NCBI GenBank assembly: GCA_963785645.1
Contig: CAWAWG010000017.1
Span: forward strand, 1-64,000
DNA: 64,000 bases
Direction of reading: 5' to 3'
DNA from: Trebonia sp963785645
GTDB lineage: Bacteria > Actinomycetota > Actinomycetes > Streptosporangiales > Streptosporangiaceae
The notes below the pieces were generated by a model. That model worked only from the letters and a program-made list of their open reading frames with translations. It ran no database searches and had not been told where the DNA came from. Every line of letters starts with the position of its first letter. Positions within the stretch are counted from its first letter, which is position 1. The position numbers were made by a program, and so were the translations under genes. Below, piece after piece: positions 24,287-31,826 of the stretch.

Positions 24287-25324
24287 TCAGGCGGCGGTCA
24301 GCGCATCGTCGCCGAGCTCGGTCAGGATGTGGCAGCCCTGCCGGAGGATCTTGCGGGCCTCGGAGATGGCAACCCGCTTGCCGTCCTTGCGGTCCTTGAC
24401 CTGCGCGTAGTAGCCGTGGTCTGGAGCCGGGGCGCGCGCATGCGCCTTGCCGGCCTCATACACCGCCCAGCGCAGCACCGCCGGGCCCTGCCGGGACAGC
24501 CGCCCGGGCGAGCGCTTGCCGTCGGAGGAATACACGGTGACGTCCAGCCCGGCGAACCGGACCGCCTTCCGGGAGGAGGAGAACCGGCCGGCGCCGCCCA
24601 GCCAGCAGGTCATCGCCAGTGCAGTAGCCGGGCCGACCCCGTACAGCCGGGCGGCAAGCGCCTTCGCACCGGTCAGGTGCCGGGCGGCCAGCACCAGCTC
24701 GCGCCGCAGCACCTCCAGACGGGCGTCCAGGGCGGCCAGCACGCCCAGGGCGGTGGCCACCTGCAGCTGCCCGACCGGCGACAGGTGCGCCACGGCGGCC
24801 GCGCGCAGCGCCTGCAGGTCACGGCCGGTGCGCAGCGCGGCCTCGCCCAGGGCCGGGGCGCCCTGGTGGAAGAACACCGCATGGACGCGCTGCACCCAGG
24901 CGGTGCGCTCGGCCCGCAGATCGTTGTAAGTCTCCAGCAGCGCCCGGCACTCCAGGATGCGGGACGGCGGGATCCAGCACTCCGGCAGCCGGCCCTCGGC
25001 CAGCAGTTCCCGCAGGTGCCGCGAATCGGTCCTGTCGGTCTTGGCGTGCCGCTTGCGGCCGCGGGCGAAGGCGGTGCCAGCCGGCCCGGCGACATGCGCC
25101 GTGACGCCGGCCCCGGCCAGCTCCTCGGCGACGTACCGCCACCCGGTGCACCCCTCCAGGGCGAACGCGACGTCGTCACGGCCGGCGAACCGGGCCAGCC
25201 AGGCCCGCAGGTGCACGCGGTCAGCCGGGGCGACCTGGCCGCGCTTCACCTCCCCGCTCATGGTGTCGAGATAGTCGAAAGTCAGCTGCTTCCGGTGGAT
25301 ATCCAGCCCGCCTACGATGGTCAT
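24287..25324 (-). CDS. IS110-family transposase (DEDD)
   Basis: This 345-residue protein starts at the ATG at 25324, after GAGGAGG with good spacing. The N-terminal RuvC-like DEDD domain shows 'VGGLDIHRKQLTFDYLD' (D), 'FALEGCTGWRYVAEEL' (E) and 'HAKTDRTDSRHLRELL' (two D). The C-terminal Transposase_20 domain shows 'LYGVGPATALAMTCWLGG', 'FSSSRKAVRFAGL' and the catalytic-serine region 'LSRQGPAVLRWAVYEAGKAH'. No stop or frameshift is present, so the element may be active. IS110 elements lack inverted repeats, so its ends cannot be placed by eye. Confidence 0.9.
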   Translation of the reverse strand: MTIVGGLDIHRKQLTFDYLDTMSGEVKRGQVAPADRVHLRAWLARFAGRDDVAFALEGCTGWRYVAEELAGAGVTAHVAGPAGTAFARGRKRHAKTDRTDSRHLRELLAEGRLPECWIPPSRILECRALLETYNDLRAERTAWVQRVHAVFFHQGAPALGEAALRTGRDLQALRAAAVAHLSPVGQLQVATALGVLAALDARLEVLRRELVLAARHLTGAKALAARLYGVGPATALAMTCWLGGAGRFSSSRKAVRFAGLDVTVYSSDGKRSPGRLSRQGPAVLRWAVYEAGKAHARAPAPDHGYYAQVKDRKDGKRVAISEARKILRQGCHILTELGDDALTAA

Positions 25325-25540
25325 CGGGACCTCCTCAAGCTCCCGAGGGCGCACTGAGCTGGGGAGGCCCCCACGGGCGGCCACCGACCGCAGGGAAAGT
25401 CCCAGCCGCCAACGGCCAGTCCCCAGCCGATGCATGTCATCTATAAGTCGAGTTACTCGACCCTGCCTCGGCGTTCCGCCGGGAGTGTTGGGCAACAGGG
25501 AGAAGGCGCCGAGTAGTTCCAGATCGGCATCCCGGATCCG
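25325..25540 (-). ncRNA. Likely bridge-RNA region of the IS110 element
   Basis: In IS110-group elements the 5' non-coding end upstream of the transposase encodes a structured bridge RNA that pairs with target and donor DNA. This transposase has about 200 non-coding bases on its 5' side. They include a GTCGAGTAACTCGAC palindrome at about 25445-25459 and several G/C stem candidates. The call rests on family knowledge and position; folding was not computed and boundaries are approximate. Confidence 0.35.
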
Positions 25541-25614
25541 ACTGGAACGATCAAGGCCCTTAGATCACTGCAAGTGCGGCTTGAGCACACTCCGGACAGG
25601 GCGTTCCGAAACTC

Positions 25615-25973
25615 TCAGACCGTTTTGATGTCGGCTTCGATGTCGCTGATCTTGTGGACCAGGCGATCTGGTCTCGGGGTGGCAGTAAAGCCGTAGTGCT
25701 GGTAGAACTGGCAAGCGTTGTGGTCTAGGGGCATCGACGACGATGCACCGGCCGCCTGCTCGCTGGCTCGCCGCCACCGCACGGGAACGGGCGTCGTGCA
25801 GCAGGATCCCCGCCCACACCTATGCCGCGCTGCTCCCTGGACAGAGCAAGCCGGGCCAGCAGGATCGGGGGAATCTGCCGGGGACCGCCGCGCCCGAGGC
25901 GCCGGGAAAGGTCCGCGTTCTCAATCAAGTGCGGTATGAGGCTGCAGTAGGCGGCTACCTTCCCCTCCGTTGT
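25615..25973 (-). pseudogene. GNAT acetyltransferase, truncated and frameshifted
   Basis: Minus-strand fragments of one GNAT fold can be joined. 'TTEGKVAAYCSLIPHLIENA' and 'IPPILLARLALSREQRGIGV' (acetyl-CoA-binding strand and Q/RxxGxG/A-like loop) come first. After shifts near 25800 and 25700, 'HYGFTATPRPDRLVHKISDI' (C-terminal strand) follows, to the stop at 25615. The N-terminal third is absent. The shape resembles TacT/AtaT-type GNAT toxins. No ribbon-helix-helix antitoxin gene is next to it. Confidence 0.6.
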
Positions 25974-25983
25974 GTGGCCTGAC

Positions 25984-26508
25984 TTATGAAGTGGCGTCGT
26001 TCTGGGATGTGGACTGCTTGCGGGCGCGGAGCATGAGGGCGGGGAGGACGGTGAGGCTGGTGCGGTCGGCGGTTTCGGCGGCGTCCCAGATCTGGTCTAG
26101 GTACTCCCACCAGTCCTTTCCGCGCGGGCAGAAGGTAAGGAGGAGGTTGGCTGTCGCGTACAGCGGGACTGTCGCTATGCCCTCGGCTGAGAAGACGTCG
26201 TCGAGCTTCTCCGGGCCCAGTGCGACGCGGGACAGGTACTGGAAGATTTCCTCGTCACTGATGTCTACGCCTGTCGCGGACTTAGACGCGTTGTCGGCGA
26301 TCTTGCGCAGCACGATATCGTTCGGCCAGCGCATCCCGCTCACGTCAATCGCAACATAGGCGGATGCCAGCAGACACAGAGGAATGGTGCTGAGGAATGT
26401 CTCGTTCCCCACCGACTGGATCGTGTCCGCCAAAGCATCGAGCTCATGCCGTATCGCGTGGCCGAGCATCGTCCTGGTCGCCTGCTCAGCCTTCCGATCG
26501 ATCCCCAT
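25984..26508 (-). CDS. Conserved hypothetical protein
   Basis: This 174-residue, mostly helical protein reads 'MGIDRKAEQATRTMLGHAIR', then '..STIPLCLLASAYVAIDVSG' and a Trp-rich 'GKDWWEYLDQIWDAAETADR'. Its start overlaps the upstream gene (26486-27109) by 23 bases, so the two are translationally coupled. There is no signal peptide and no clear membrane helix; one moderately hydrophobic stretch lies at residues ~40-55. No family was recognised. Confidence 0.6.
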   Translation of the reverse strand: MGIDRKAEQATRTMLGHAIRHELDALADTIQSVGNETFLSTIPLCLLASAYVAIDVSGMRWPNDIVLRKIADNASKSATGVDISDEEIFQYLSRVALGPEKLDDVFSAEGIATVPLYATANLLLTFCPRGKDWWEYLDQIWDAAETADRTSLTVLPALMLRARKQSTSQNDATS

Positions 26509-27109
26509 GCTTTTCCTTCCAGCGTCTATTTGCCCAGGCTATGTTGGAGACTACGGCGGTGACCGCGCCTGCCGCGACAGCATCCCACTTCGCGGACGCG
26601 TCACCGAGTGCGACAGCAATGGTCGTGACGAGCATGCCGACGTCGGAAATAGCCTTGACCATGTCAGCACGGGGCAGCCAGGATCGTTCCGGTTTCTGTT
26701 TCTTCGCTGCCTGATCGGGCAGTCTGGCCGTTCGTTCATCGACTTCCGCCAGGGCAGCCTGAGTTTCGCGATCAGCACTCGGGCGTTCACGGGTCTCTGG
26801 GGGTGTACGTTCCGCTGCCGTCTCGTGGGGCTTGCGTTGCTCGGGCACGCGGCCCTGGTCCCCGGGCCTGGACTTGGCGTGTCTGGCGGCGTACTCGGCC
26901 TCGGCCGCTTCGACCTTCTGCTCGTACTTGAGGCGCTCGGCTTTTCGGGCTTCCGGGTCCAGCAGGATTTTGAACTTCGGGGAATCGTGGGAGGCGTGCT
27001 TCGGGGCATCGTGGGCGCGGTCGCGGGCGTGCTTCCCGAGGGCGTCCGTGGCGGCGGCGTCGGAGGCATGGCGGCGGTGCTCGCCGTGATAGCCGTGCAG
27101 TTCGCGCAT
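26486..27109 (-). CDS. Conserved hypothetical protein with charged coiled coil
   Basis: About 207 residues from the ATG at 27109 (an in-frame ATG at 27151 is possible). The N-terminal half is Ala/His/Lys-rich with coiled-coil character ('ARKAERLKYEQKVEAAEAEY'). The C-terminal part has two moderately hydrophobic stretches ('AISDVGMLVTTIAVALGDAS', 'AVAAGAVTAVVSNIAWANRR') that may be membrane-associated. It is coupled to the downstream gene. No family was recognised. The pair could be an envelope-associated module of the accessory island (inference). Confidence 0.55.
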   Translation of the reverse strand: MRELHGYHGEHRRHASDAAATDALGKHARDRAHDAPKHASHDSPKFKILLDPEARKAERLKYEQKVEAAEAEYAARHAKSRPGDQGRVPEQRKPHETAAERTPPETRERPSADRETQAALAEVDERTARLPDQAAKKQKPERSWLPRADMVKAISDVGMLVTTIAVALGDASAKWDAVAAGAVTAVVSNIAWANRRWKEKHGDRSEG

Positions 27110-27363
27110 TGGCCGTCTCGCCCGTCCAGGCCGACATTGGGTATCCGACATTTGGTACGGACATTCGGCCGAAACGGTTCAAGTCGGCATATCGGGCGCC
27201 TTTTCGTTCATGCGAAGTGCGGCGGCCGGAGGTGGGGTTGCGGGGCCGTACTTTCCCGGGGACCGGTCCCCCACGACCTGGGCAGTAACGACTGGGGGGC
27301 GGAAGTAACCAGCAGCCGTTCGGGATGATCTTGGTGTGGACGGGCCGCGGCGGGAGCAGCTTG

Positions 27364-27558
27364 TTACAGGGCTGCGTCTTTGCGGATGCGGCTCGTGAAG
27401 TCGGCGAATGCGCGCGGGTTGAGGCACAGCACCGGGCCGCGGCCGCGGTCCTTGGTGTCGCGGATCAGGACCGTGCCAGACACGCTTCCTGCCTCGACAC
27501 AGTTCGCGCCGTTGCCGCTGTAACTGGCCTTGCGCCAGCGGGGGTCTACTTGCTCCAT
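27364..27558 (-). CDS. DUF397 protein (second XRE/DUF397 pair)
   Basis: This 64-residue protein starts at the ATG at 27558, inside the end of the XRE gene (13-bp overlap). It reads 'WRKASYSGNGANCVEAGSVS' and 'VLIRDTKDRGRGPVLCLNPR..AFADF', the complete DUF397 pattern. It is a longer, more typical relative of the copy at 5791-5955. Coupled to its XRE partner, it probably acts with it as in WhiJ-type developmental or metabolic switches. Confidence 0.88.
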   Translation of the reverse strand: MEQVDPRWRKASYSGNGANCVEAGSVSGTVLIRDTKDRGRGPVLCLNPRAFADFTSRIRKDAAL

Positions 27559-28367
27559 CTCTCCATCGCCTCCGTGAGGATGTCCCGGCTGCCCGCGCGG
27601 TTGAGCGCGTCAGCACGGACACTGTTAAAGGTAGACGATGCCTGCCTCACTTGTACCGGGTCATTTGTGAGGTGGTCCTCAACCAGGGTGTCGCTGAGCA
27701 GCAGTTCAGGGGCATCAGTGGTGGCGGCGAGCTGGATCGCCCCACCGAGTCCAGGGTTCGCCCCGTGGGCGGACGGCAGGACGTGGATCGTGACCGTGGG
27801 CATGTCTGACAGTTCTACAAGCCGGGCGATCTGCTCGTGCATGGTCTCGCTGGTGCCGATCTGGTGATGGAGTACCGGCTCCCACACGACGATCGTGATG
27901 TCTGGCGGGTCCGGGCGCTCCAGTATCGCCTGACGGGCCATGCGGACCTCAAGCCTTTCGGCGACCTTAGCCGGGTCGAACCTCATCGCCTTGAACAGCT
28001 CCGTCGCGTAGGCGGGTGTCTGGACGATGCCGGGCAGGATGATCGGTGCCCAGTAGCGGACGGTGTGGGCGCGTGCCTCCGCCTCATAGAACGGCTCCGC
28101 CTGGGCCTGTCCCGGGTTCTCGCGTATCCGGGCGATTCGCGTGACGCCCTCAAGCATGACGCGGAGCCGCCAGTCCGCCAGCACGCTCTCCGCCGGCGGG
28201 GACTCTCCGGTCTCGGCCTTGCCGATGACGCTCCTGTCCTTGCGGATTGCCGGGGAGAAGTCGTCCTGGCTGGCGTATCCGGCCTCTGCCCGGATCGCGC
28301 GCAACTGCTCACCCAGGAATGCGCCCAGGTGGGTGCGTGGGTCTCGGGCTTGCTTACGTGGCGGCAT
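27546..28367 (-). CDS. XRE-family regulator with DUF5753 domain (WhiJ-like), copy 2
   Basis: 273 residues from the ATG at 28367. The N-terminal helix-turn-helix ('LGEQLRAIRAEAGYASQDDF', '..RKDRSVIGKAETGESPP') is followed by a DUF5753 domain ('YWAPIILPGIVQTPAYATEL', 'GLGGAIQLAATTDAPELLL'). A perfect 8-bp inverted repeat lies 41-59 bp upstream of the start (28408-28426). It is coupled to DUF397 downstream and divergent from the two-gene cassette at 28561-28916. This gives the undisturbed version of the locus broken by an IS at 6-8 kb. Confidence 0.88.
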   Translation of the reverse strand: MPPRKQARDPRTHLGAFLGEQLRAIRAEAGYASQDDFSPAIRKDRSVIGKAETGESPPAESVLADWRLRVMLEGVTRIARIRENPGQAQAEPFYEAEARAHTVRYWAPIILPGIVQTPAYATELFKAMRFDPAKVAERLEVRMARQAILERPDPPDITIVVWEPVLHHQIGTSETMHEQIARLVELSDMPTVTIHVLPSAHGANPGLGGAIQLAATTDAPELLLSDTLVEDHLTNDPVQVRQASSTFNSVRADALNRAGSRDILTEAMERWSK

Positions 28368-28407
28368 TGTGGACTGCTTTCCGCTGTCGTGTGTGTCGTG
28401 GTATTCC

Positions 28408-28426
28408 GGTGGAAGTCCCTTCCACC
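28408..28426. promoter_or_regulatory. Operator candidate, 8-bp inverted repeat
   Basis: GGTGGAAG-TCC-CTTCCACC spans 28408-28426, between the divergent XRE gene and the small-gene cassette. A perfect dyad here is a natural binding site for the XRE protein, allowing control of both sides. No equivalent was found at the disrupted first locus. Confidence 0.5.
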
Positions 28427-28560
28427 ACAAAGCGTGATCGTGTCAATACGTGTCAGGGTAGTCCTACGCCCCGCTGTCGTCACGGTCTGTCAGCCGCCCG
28501 GGACCTAAAAACGGCGGCGGGGCGCGCCAAGGCCGCAACCATCCCGGCAGGAGAAGGGCT

Positions 28561-28740
28561 ATGGATGAGAACTACAGCGCTATGAGCGACCCGGACTTCC
28601 TGGCAGAGCGCAGGCGCGTGAGGGAACAACTGGAGCACACGCCAGAGCACGAGGTAAGTCTCGAACTGGCGGCCCGTTTCCAGAAGCTCGATGAGGAGTT
28701 TCTACGACGGGCGCGGATCGCGTGGACACGGGAAAGTTAG
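28561..28740 (+). CDS. Tiny charged protein, cassette copy 2 gene 1
   Basis: This 59-residue protein includes 'AMSDPDFLAERRRVREQLEH' and 'ARFQKLDEEFLRRARIAW'. It is a paralogue of the 61-residue protein at 7818-8003, with the same block order. It is the first gene of the cassette divergent from the second XRE/DUF397 pair and ends 14 bases before the next gene. Function is unknown. Confidence 0.75.
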   Translation: MDENYSAMSDPDFLAERRRVREQLEHTPEHEVSLELAARFQKLDEEFLRRARIAWTRES

Positions 28741-28754
28741 GGAGAATAGAAACG

Positions 28755-28916
28755 ATGAACGACGCGACGCAGGTAATCGCTACACTGACCGCTCCGGCCG
28801 CGCGGATGCTGGCGGTCGAGATTCTCTTGGCCGATCCAGAGGCCCTTCACGATGATGTCCTCGAATCGTGCCTTTATCTCCTGAGGGAAAAGCTGCGATC
28901 GGGAATCGCTCTTTGA
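28755..28916 (+). CDS. Tiny hydrophobic-helix protein, cassette copy 2 gene 2
   Basis: This 53-residue protein reads 'MNDATQVIATLTAPAARMLA', 'VEILLADPEALHDDVLESCL' and 'YLLREKLRSG'. The ATG at 28755 follows GGGAGA. It is the paralogue of the 49-residue protein at 8000-8149. The central AARMLAVEILLADPE helix is nearly invariant between copies, implying selection. Function is unknown. Confidence 0.75.
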   Translation: MNDATQVIATLTAPAARMLAVEILLADPEALHDDVLESCLYLLREKLRSGIAL

Positions 28917-29180
28917 CCGAATGAGAATTGCAGCAGTGCCTAATCCACTCGATCACTGCCGTTATTTTAAGGGGAGCGTTGGATTGCCGATAGCCGTACG
29001 CTTGACGGTATCGACTGGCAGCGCGATGATCACGATTACATTTTCATGATCACGGTAGTTACGCAGCCCATAAGCGGTAAAGTTTCCGCGATCATGAACC
29101 AGCCTGCTCTGATACCGGGCAAATGGGTGCGGCGCGGGCTCCCGGCACCGTCGGCAGACCGCCTTAGTTAGCTAGCACGG

Positions 29181-29855
29181 TCATTGCAGTTTGACCGGAA
29201 TCATCCTCGGCCGAGCCGCAGACCCGCTCCTACCGTCCAATGGCGCACCGGAGACAGGTACCCGGGTCTGCACGCATGTCTGCTGGACGTCCGCGATCGT
29301 CTTCTCAGTTTCCACTGCGATGAGGTGCCACTCGCTAAGCTTCTCCCGGACCGCAACGAGCTGGGCGTTCAGCGTCGCCTGCTCATGGTCGGTGAGATAG
29401 CTGATGCCCTCATCGGGGTCCATGCCGAGAACTTCGCGAATCCAGGACAGAACCTCGCGCCACGCGTAGAGATTCATCGTTTTCCCGCCCGAACCGGCGC
29501 CGATCACCTGATGCGGCGACGGGAAGGAACGGAGCGATGCTCTGCGTTTACCGAGCGTCCAGAGCCGAACCGCTTCGTGGGCGACACCTGCCCGTGCCGC
29601 GATGTCGGAGATGCTGACGAGCTCATCGTGCACCCCGGCCACGGAAACGCCCGGCATCAGCCTGGCGATCCGCCGTGCCCAGTCGGCCGCGTCGGCGACG
29701 GCAACATGCACCGGATCGTCGCTGAGGAGAACCGCGAGGCTCACGGCTCCGTTGGATGTCCAGAAGAGCTCGGCAAGCTCTTCACCGATACGGTCGTAAG
29801 CCTCCGGGGCGCGCAGGTCGGCCCCTTGGAGGCGCAGCGGGATCTTCACCGTCAT
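29181..29855 (-). CDS. DNA-binding protein with central HTH
   Basis: 224 residues from the ATG at 29855 (GAGAGGAG seven bases upstream). After an ~85-residue N-terminal domain comes a helix-turn-helix ('ELVSISDIAARAGVAHEAVR' then 'LWTLGKR') with a wing-like 'SPHQVIGAGSGGKTMNLYAW', then 'REVLSWIREVLG'. The pattern resembles MerR/excisionase-type heads in actinobacterial 'DNA-binding' hypotheticals. The C-terminal tail is low complexity. A near-perfect 20-bp palindrome overlaps its predicted promoter (29883-29914), so autoregulation is likely. Confidence 0.7.
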   Translation of the reverse strand: MTVKIPLRLQGADLRAPEAYDRIGEELAELFWTSNGAVSLAVLLSDDPVHVAVADAADWARRIARLMPGVSVAGVHDELVSISDIAARAGVAHEAVRLWTLGKRRASLRSFPSPHQVIGAGSGGKTMNLYAWREVLSWIREVLGMDPDEGISYLTDHEQATLNAQLVAVREKLSEWHLIAVETEKTIADVQQTCVQTRVPVSGAPLDGRSGSAARPRMIPVKLQ

Positions 29856-29882
29856 TGTTGCTCCTCTCCAGTGCCTAACGGA

Positions 29883-29914
29883 AGAATACCCCAAGTGTTG
29901 GGAAGTTCCAACAC
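29883..29914 (-). promoter_or_regulatory. Promoter with overlapping palindromic operator
   Basis: On the minus strand TTGGAA (29911-29906) and TATTCT (29888-29883) are separated by 17 bases, giving a reasonable sigma-70-type promoter for the gene starting at 29855. The near-perfect palindrome GTGTTGG(g)AA-g-TTCCAACAC (29895-29914) covers the -35 box, the usual layout for repression. Confidence 0.5.
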
Positions 29915-29938
29915 CAGTTAGGACAGTTGGCGGCGAGC

Positions 29939-30616
29939 TTATGGCAGGGTCATCAGGCGTGCTCTGAGTTCATTGATACGGGTCTTAGCCGCATAAGCCC
30001 GGTCGAGGAAAGGCTGTGCGAGACGCGGCAGGCGAACCTTCAGTGCGGACGCGACCTTTTCGCCGCCGACCACGGCGGCCACGGCATCGTCAAGGTTCTC
30101 CGCGATCACATCGGGAGCAGGGGCGTCATCAAAGTCCATGGCAGCCTGCCACACCTGCTCCTGCTCTTCCCGCAGGATCTCGGCCAGGTTGGCGGCGGCG
30201 GTCTCCAACTGCACTTCAATGCGCTCAAGCTCGGCCCACGCGGCCTGCTTGGCTTCCGCCAACGTCAGCCTCGTGTCGGCGAGGCCAATCAGTCGCTCAG
30301 CCTCGTCAAGCAGCCGCCGGCATTCCACCTGACGGGCGCGGACCTTGGAGCCGCTTGTCAGGGCGGCATGTTGACAGTTCCGGATGGCCTTCCGCGCCTC
30401 CCGCGACTTGGTCTCGCCGCCCGCAGCGGTCTTGTCCACCATGAAGGTGTGCCGATCGCCGTCTTCTCCGCCTGGGCAGGACACGACTCCGAACTTGTGC
30501 GGTGCATCGACGTACTGCAGGGTCCATCCAGCTGATCGGGCCTCATCGAGAGCCTCATTCCAGAACGGCTTCTGATGCCGGGGCCAGGTCTCGTCCGGGC
30601 CATAGTGAGCGCTCAC
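29939..30616 (-). CDS. Conserved hypothetical, HicA-like N-terminus plus coiled coil
   Basis: 225 residues. The N-terminal 60 ('NEALDEARSAGWTLQYVDAP', 'HKFGVVSCPGGEDGDRHTFM') have the compact alpha-beta pattern of HicA/dsRBD-like small domains: a helix, G-W, and an HxFxVxCP strand. Residues ~65-225 are long charged helices ('CRRLLDEAERLIGLADTRLT', 'RIEVQLETAAANLAEILREE'). It lies 84 bp upstream of the HTH gene on the same strand. I recall similar actinobacterial hypotheticals but no assigned function. RNA binding is inference from the fold-like pattern. Confidence 0.6.
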   Translation of the reverse strand: MSAHYGPDETWPRHQKPFWNEALDEARSAGWTLQYVDAPHKFGVVSCPGGEDGDRHTFMVDKTAAGGETKSREARKAIRNCQHAALTSGSKVRARQVECRRLLDEAERLIGLADTRLTLAEAKQAAWAELERIEVQLETAAANLAEILREEQEQVWQAAMDFDDAPAPDVIAENLDDAVAAVVGGEKVASALKVRLPRLAQPFLDRAYAAKTRINELRARLMTLP

Positions 30617-30688
30617 CGGCGCGGGTTCCGGTGCCGATACTCAGACCGCATATTCGCGCGGCCCTGGCCCGTAACCATCCGGAACCTC

Positions 30689-30937
30689 CTAAATGTCCAT
30701 CTTCGTGGGATATGTCGATGAAGGAGCCGGTGAACTCCCGTTAGTCCTGAAGTAACCCGTCGCGAACCCAAAATGTCCGCCTGTCTCCTCCGGTCCGGCC
30801 AACAACTCAAGGTGACATTCTATGCCGAATAGATAGAGCCGCTTAACGACCGATAGGAAGTCATGTCCGAACCTGAGCACAATTCCCTCTAATGCGGGAA
30901 TTAGGGCTTGCAGGCACGGGATGACGTTAAAGCGCAT
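30689..30937 (-). CDS. Hypothetical protein
   Basis: An 82-codon frame reads 'ALEGIVLRFGHDFLSVVKRL' and 'LELLAGPEETGGHFGFATGY..FRTNG..'. The alternating hydrophobic C-terminal part looks protein-like, and the composition is less GC-rich than nearby genes. It may be the C-terminal part of a larger lost gene. No family or ribosome site supports it firmly. Confidence 0.4.
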   Translation of the reverse strand: MRFNVIPCLQALIPALEGIVLRFGHDFLSVVKRLYLFGIECHLELLAGPEETGGHFGFATGYFRTNGSSPAPSSTYPTKMDI

Positions 30938-31417
30938 ACCCGTGCGATTCGTTGTTCACCGTACAACCCAGCTGATAAGGCGGCGACGGGGACCTGGCAG
31001 GCCAGGAAGAAGGACTCCCGTACAACCTCGACGAGGTCGCTTGGGTCCGGGCCCGTCGGGCAGGGCGGTTTCGCAAAAGGTTGGTTAACACATCCCTGGA
31101 CGAGTCAGGTGGGCTGTTGGGACAGCAGGATCCGTCCGGGCTGAGGATTAGTCGCTGTCGTTGCGGCAAGTGGATTCCCGCGGCCAGGCCCCTGGTAATG
31201 CAGCCACGAGGGGAAGTGCGGCATGCACTCGCAACAGCGCGGGCGCGACGGCCACTAGGATTCGTGTGCATGTCGGATATCCATATTGGCAATGCCGTGC
31301 CATTTGAAGAGCTTCGTTCGGTAGACCTGGTTCTGGATCGCGCGTCCCGTGGCGGCAGTGGTAACAGTCAGTATCATTGCTGTAGCCGTTCGAAAGGATG
31401 GATGAAATGGGACGCAG
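30938..31417. other. No gene recognised
   Basis: About 480 bases with open frames on both strands but no recognisable protein features, palindromes or promoter-like pairs strong enough to report. Confidence 0.4.
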
Positions 31418-31642
31418 GTGGGAGGGAAGTCGGCCTCGGAGCTAGACGAGACGGATGACCGGGACGGGTACCCGGATATTTGGGAGCTGAACAACGGGGA
31501 CATCGCGCTGGTGGGGCGGGATGTCACAACGTCGTATGCCGGACGCCTGCCCGCGGACGTGAAGGTTGCCAAGGACGAGCGGGTGGTCGTTATCCTGCGC
31601 AGCATGATCATCGCGGCCAAGCCGGATATCCCGGATGCCTAG
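31418..31642 (+). CDS. Small conserved protein (DUF6879-linked)
   Basis: About 74 residues, ending '..GYPDIWELNNGDIALVGRDVT..' and 'VVVILRSMIIAAKPDIPDA'. This CPDIWEL-x-NGDxAVIGxDxT pattern belongs to a small actinobacterial protein normally encoded just before a DUF6879 gene, as here. The GTG start at 31418 is uncertain. A better-placed ATG at 31398 (after AAAGG) reads into a stop unless one base is changed. The gene overlaps the next one by eight bases. Confidence 0.65.
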   Translation: MGGKSASELDETDDRDGYPDIWELNNGDIALVGRDVTTSYAGRLPADVKVAKDERVVVILRSMIIAAKPDIPDA

Positions 31643-31781
31643 CCCGCTCGACGGGTGGGATGCGGGGGGAACGCGCCTTTCCCTGGAAGACTACCGGGCC
31701 GACTTCCGGGCCACGGAGTCGATGATCACAGGGCAGGATTCGTGGAAGCTGGAACGGCGCCAGCACGAGACTCAGCCTTGA
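31635..31781 (+). pseudogene. DUF6879-type protein, truncated after 48 codons
   Basis: The ATG at 31635 overlaps the preceding gene. The N-terminus 'LSLEDYRADFRATESMITGQ' then 'DSWKLERRQHE' matches the first part of DUF6879-like proteins of about 170-200 residues, but a TGA at 31779 ends it. No continuation is found in other frames, so the rest has been deleted. Confidence 0.55.
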
Positions 31782-31826
31782 TGAGTTCGGAACTCAGTTT
31801 ACTGCTGCCCAGCGACGGGGGGAGAG

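Noticed and set aside
24203..25357. 384-codon plus-strand frame across the IS110 transposase
   Set aside because: The complementary strand encodes all IS110 catalytic residues; this frame is a compositional shadow.
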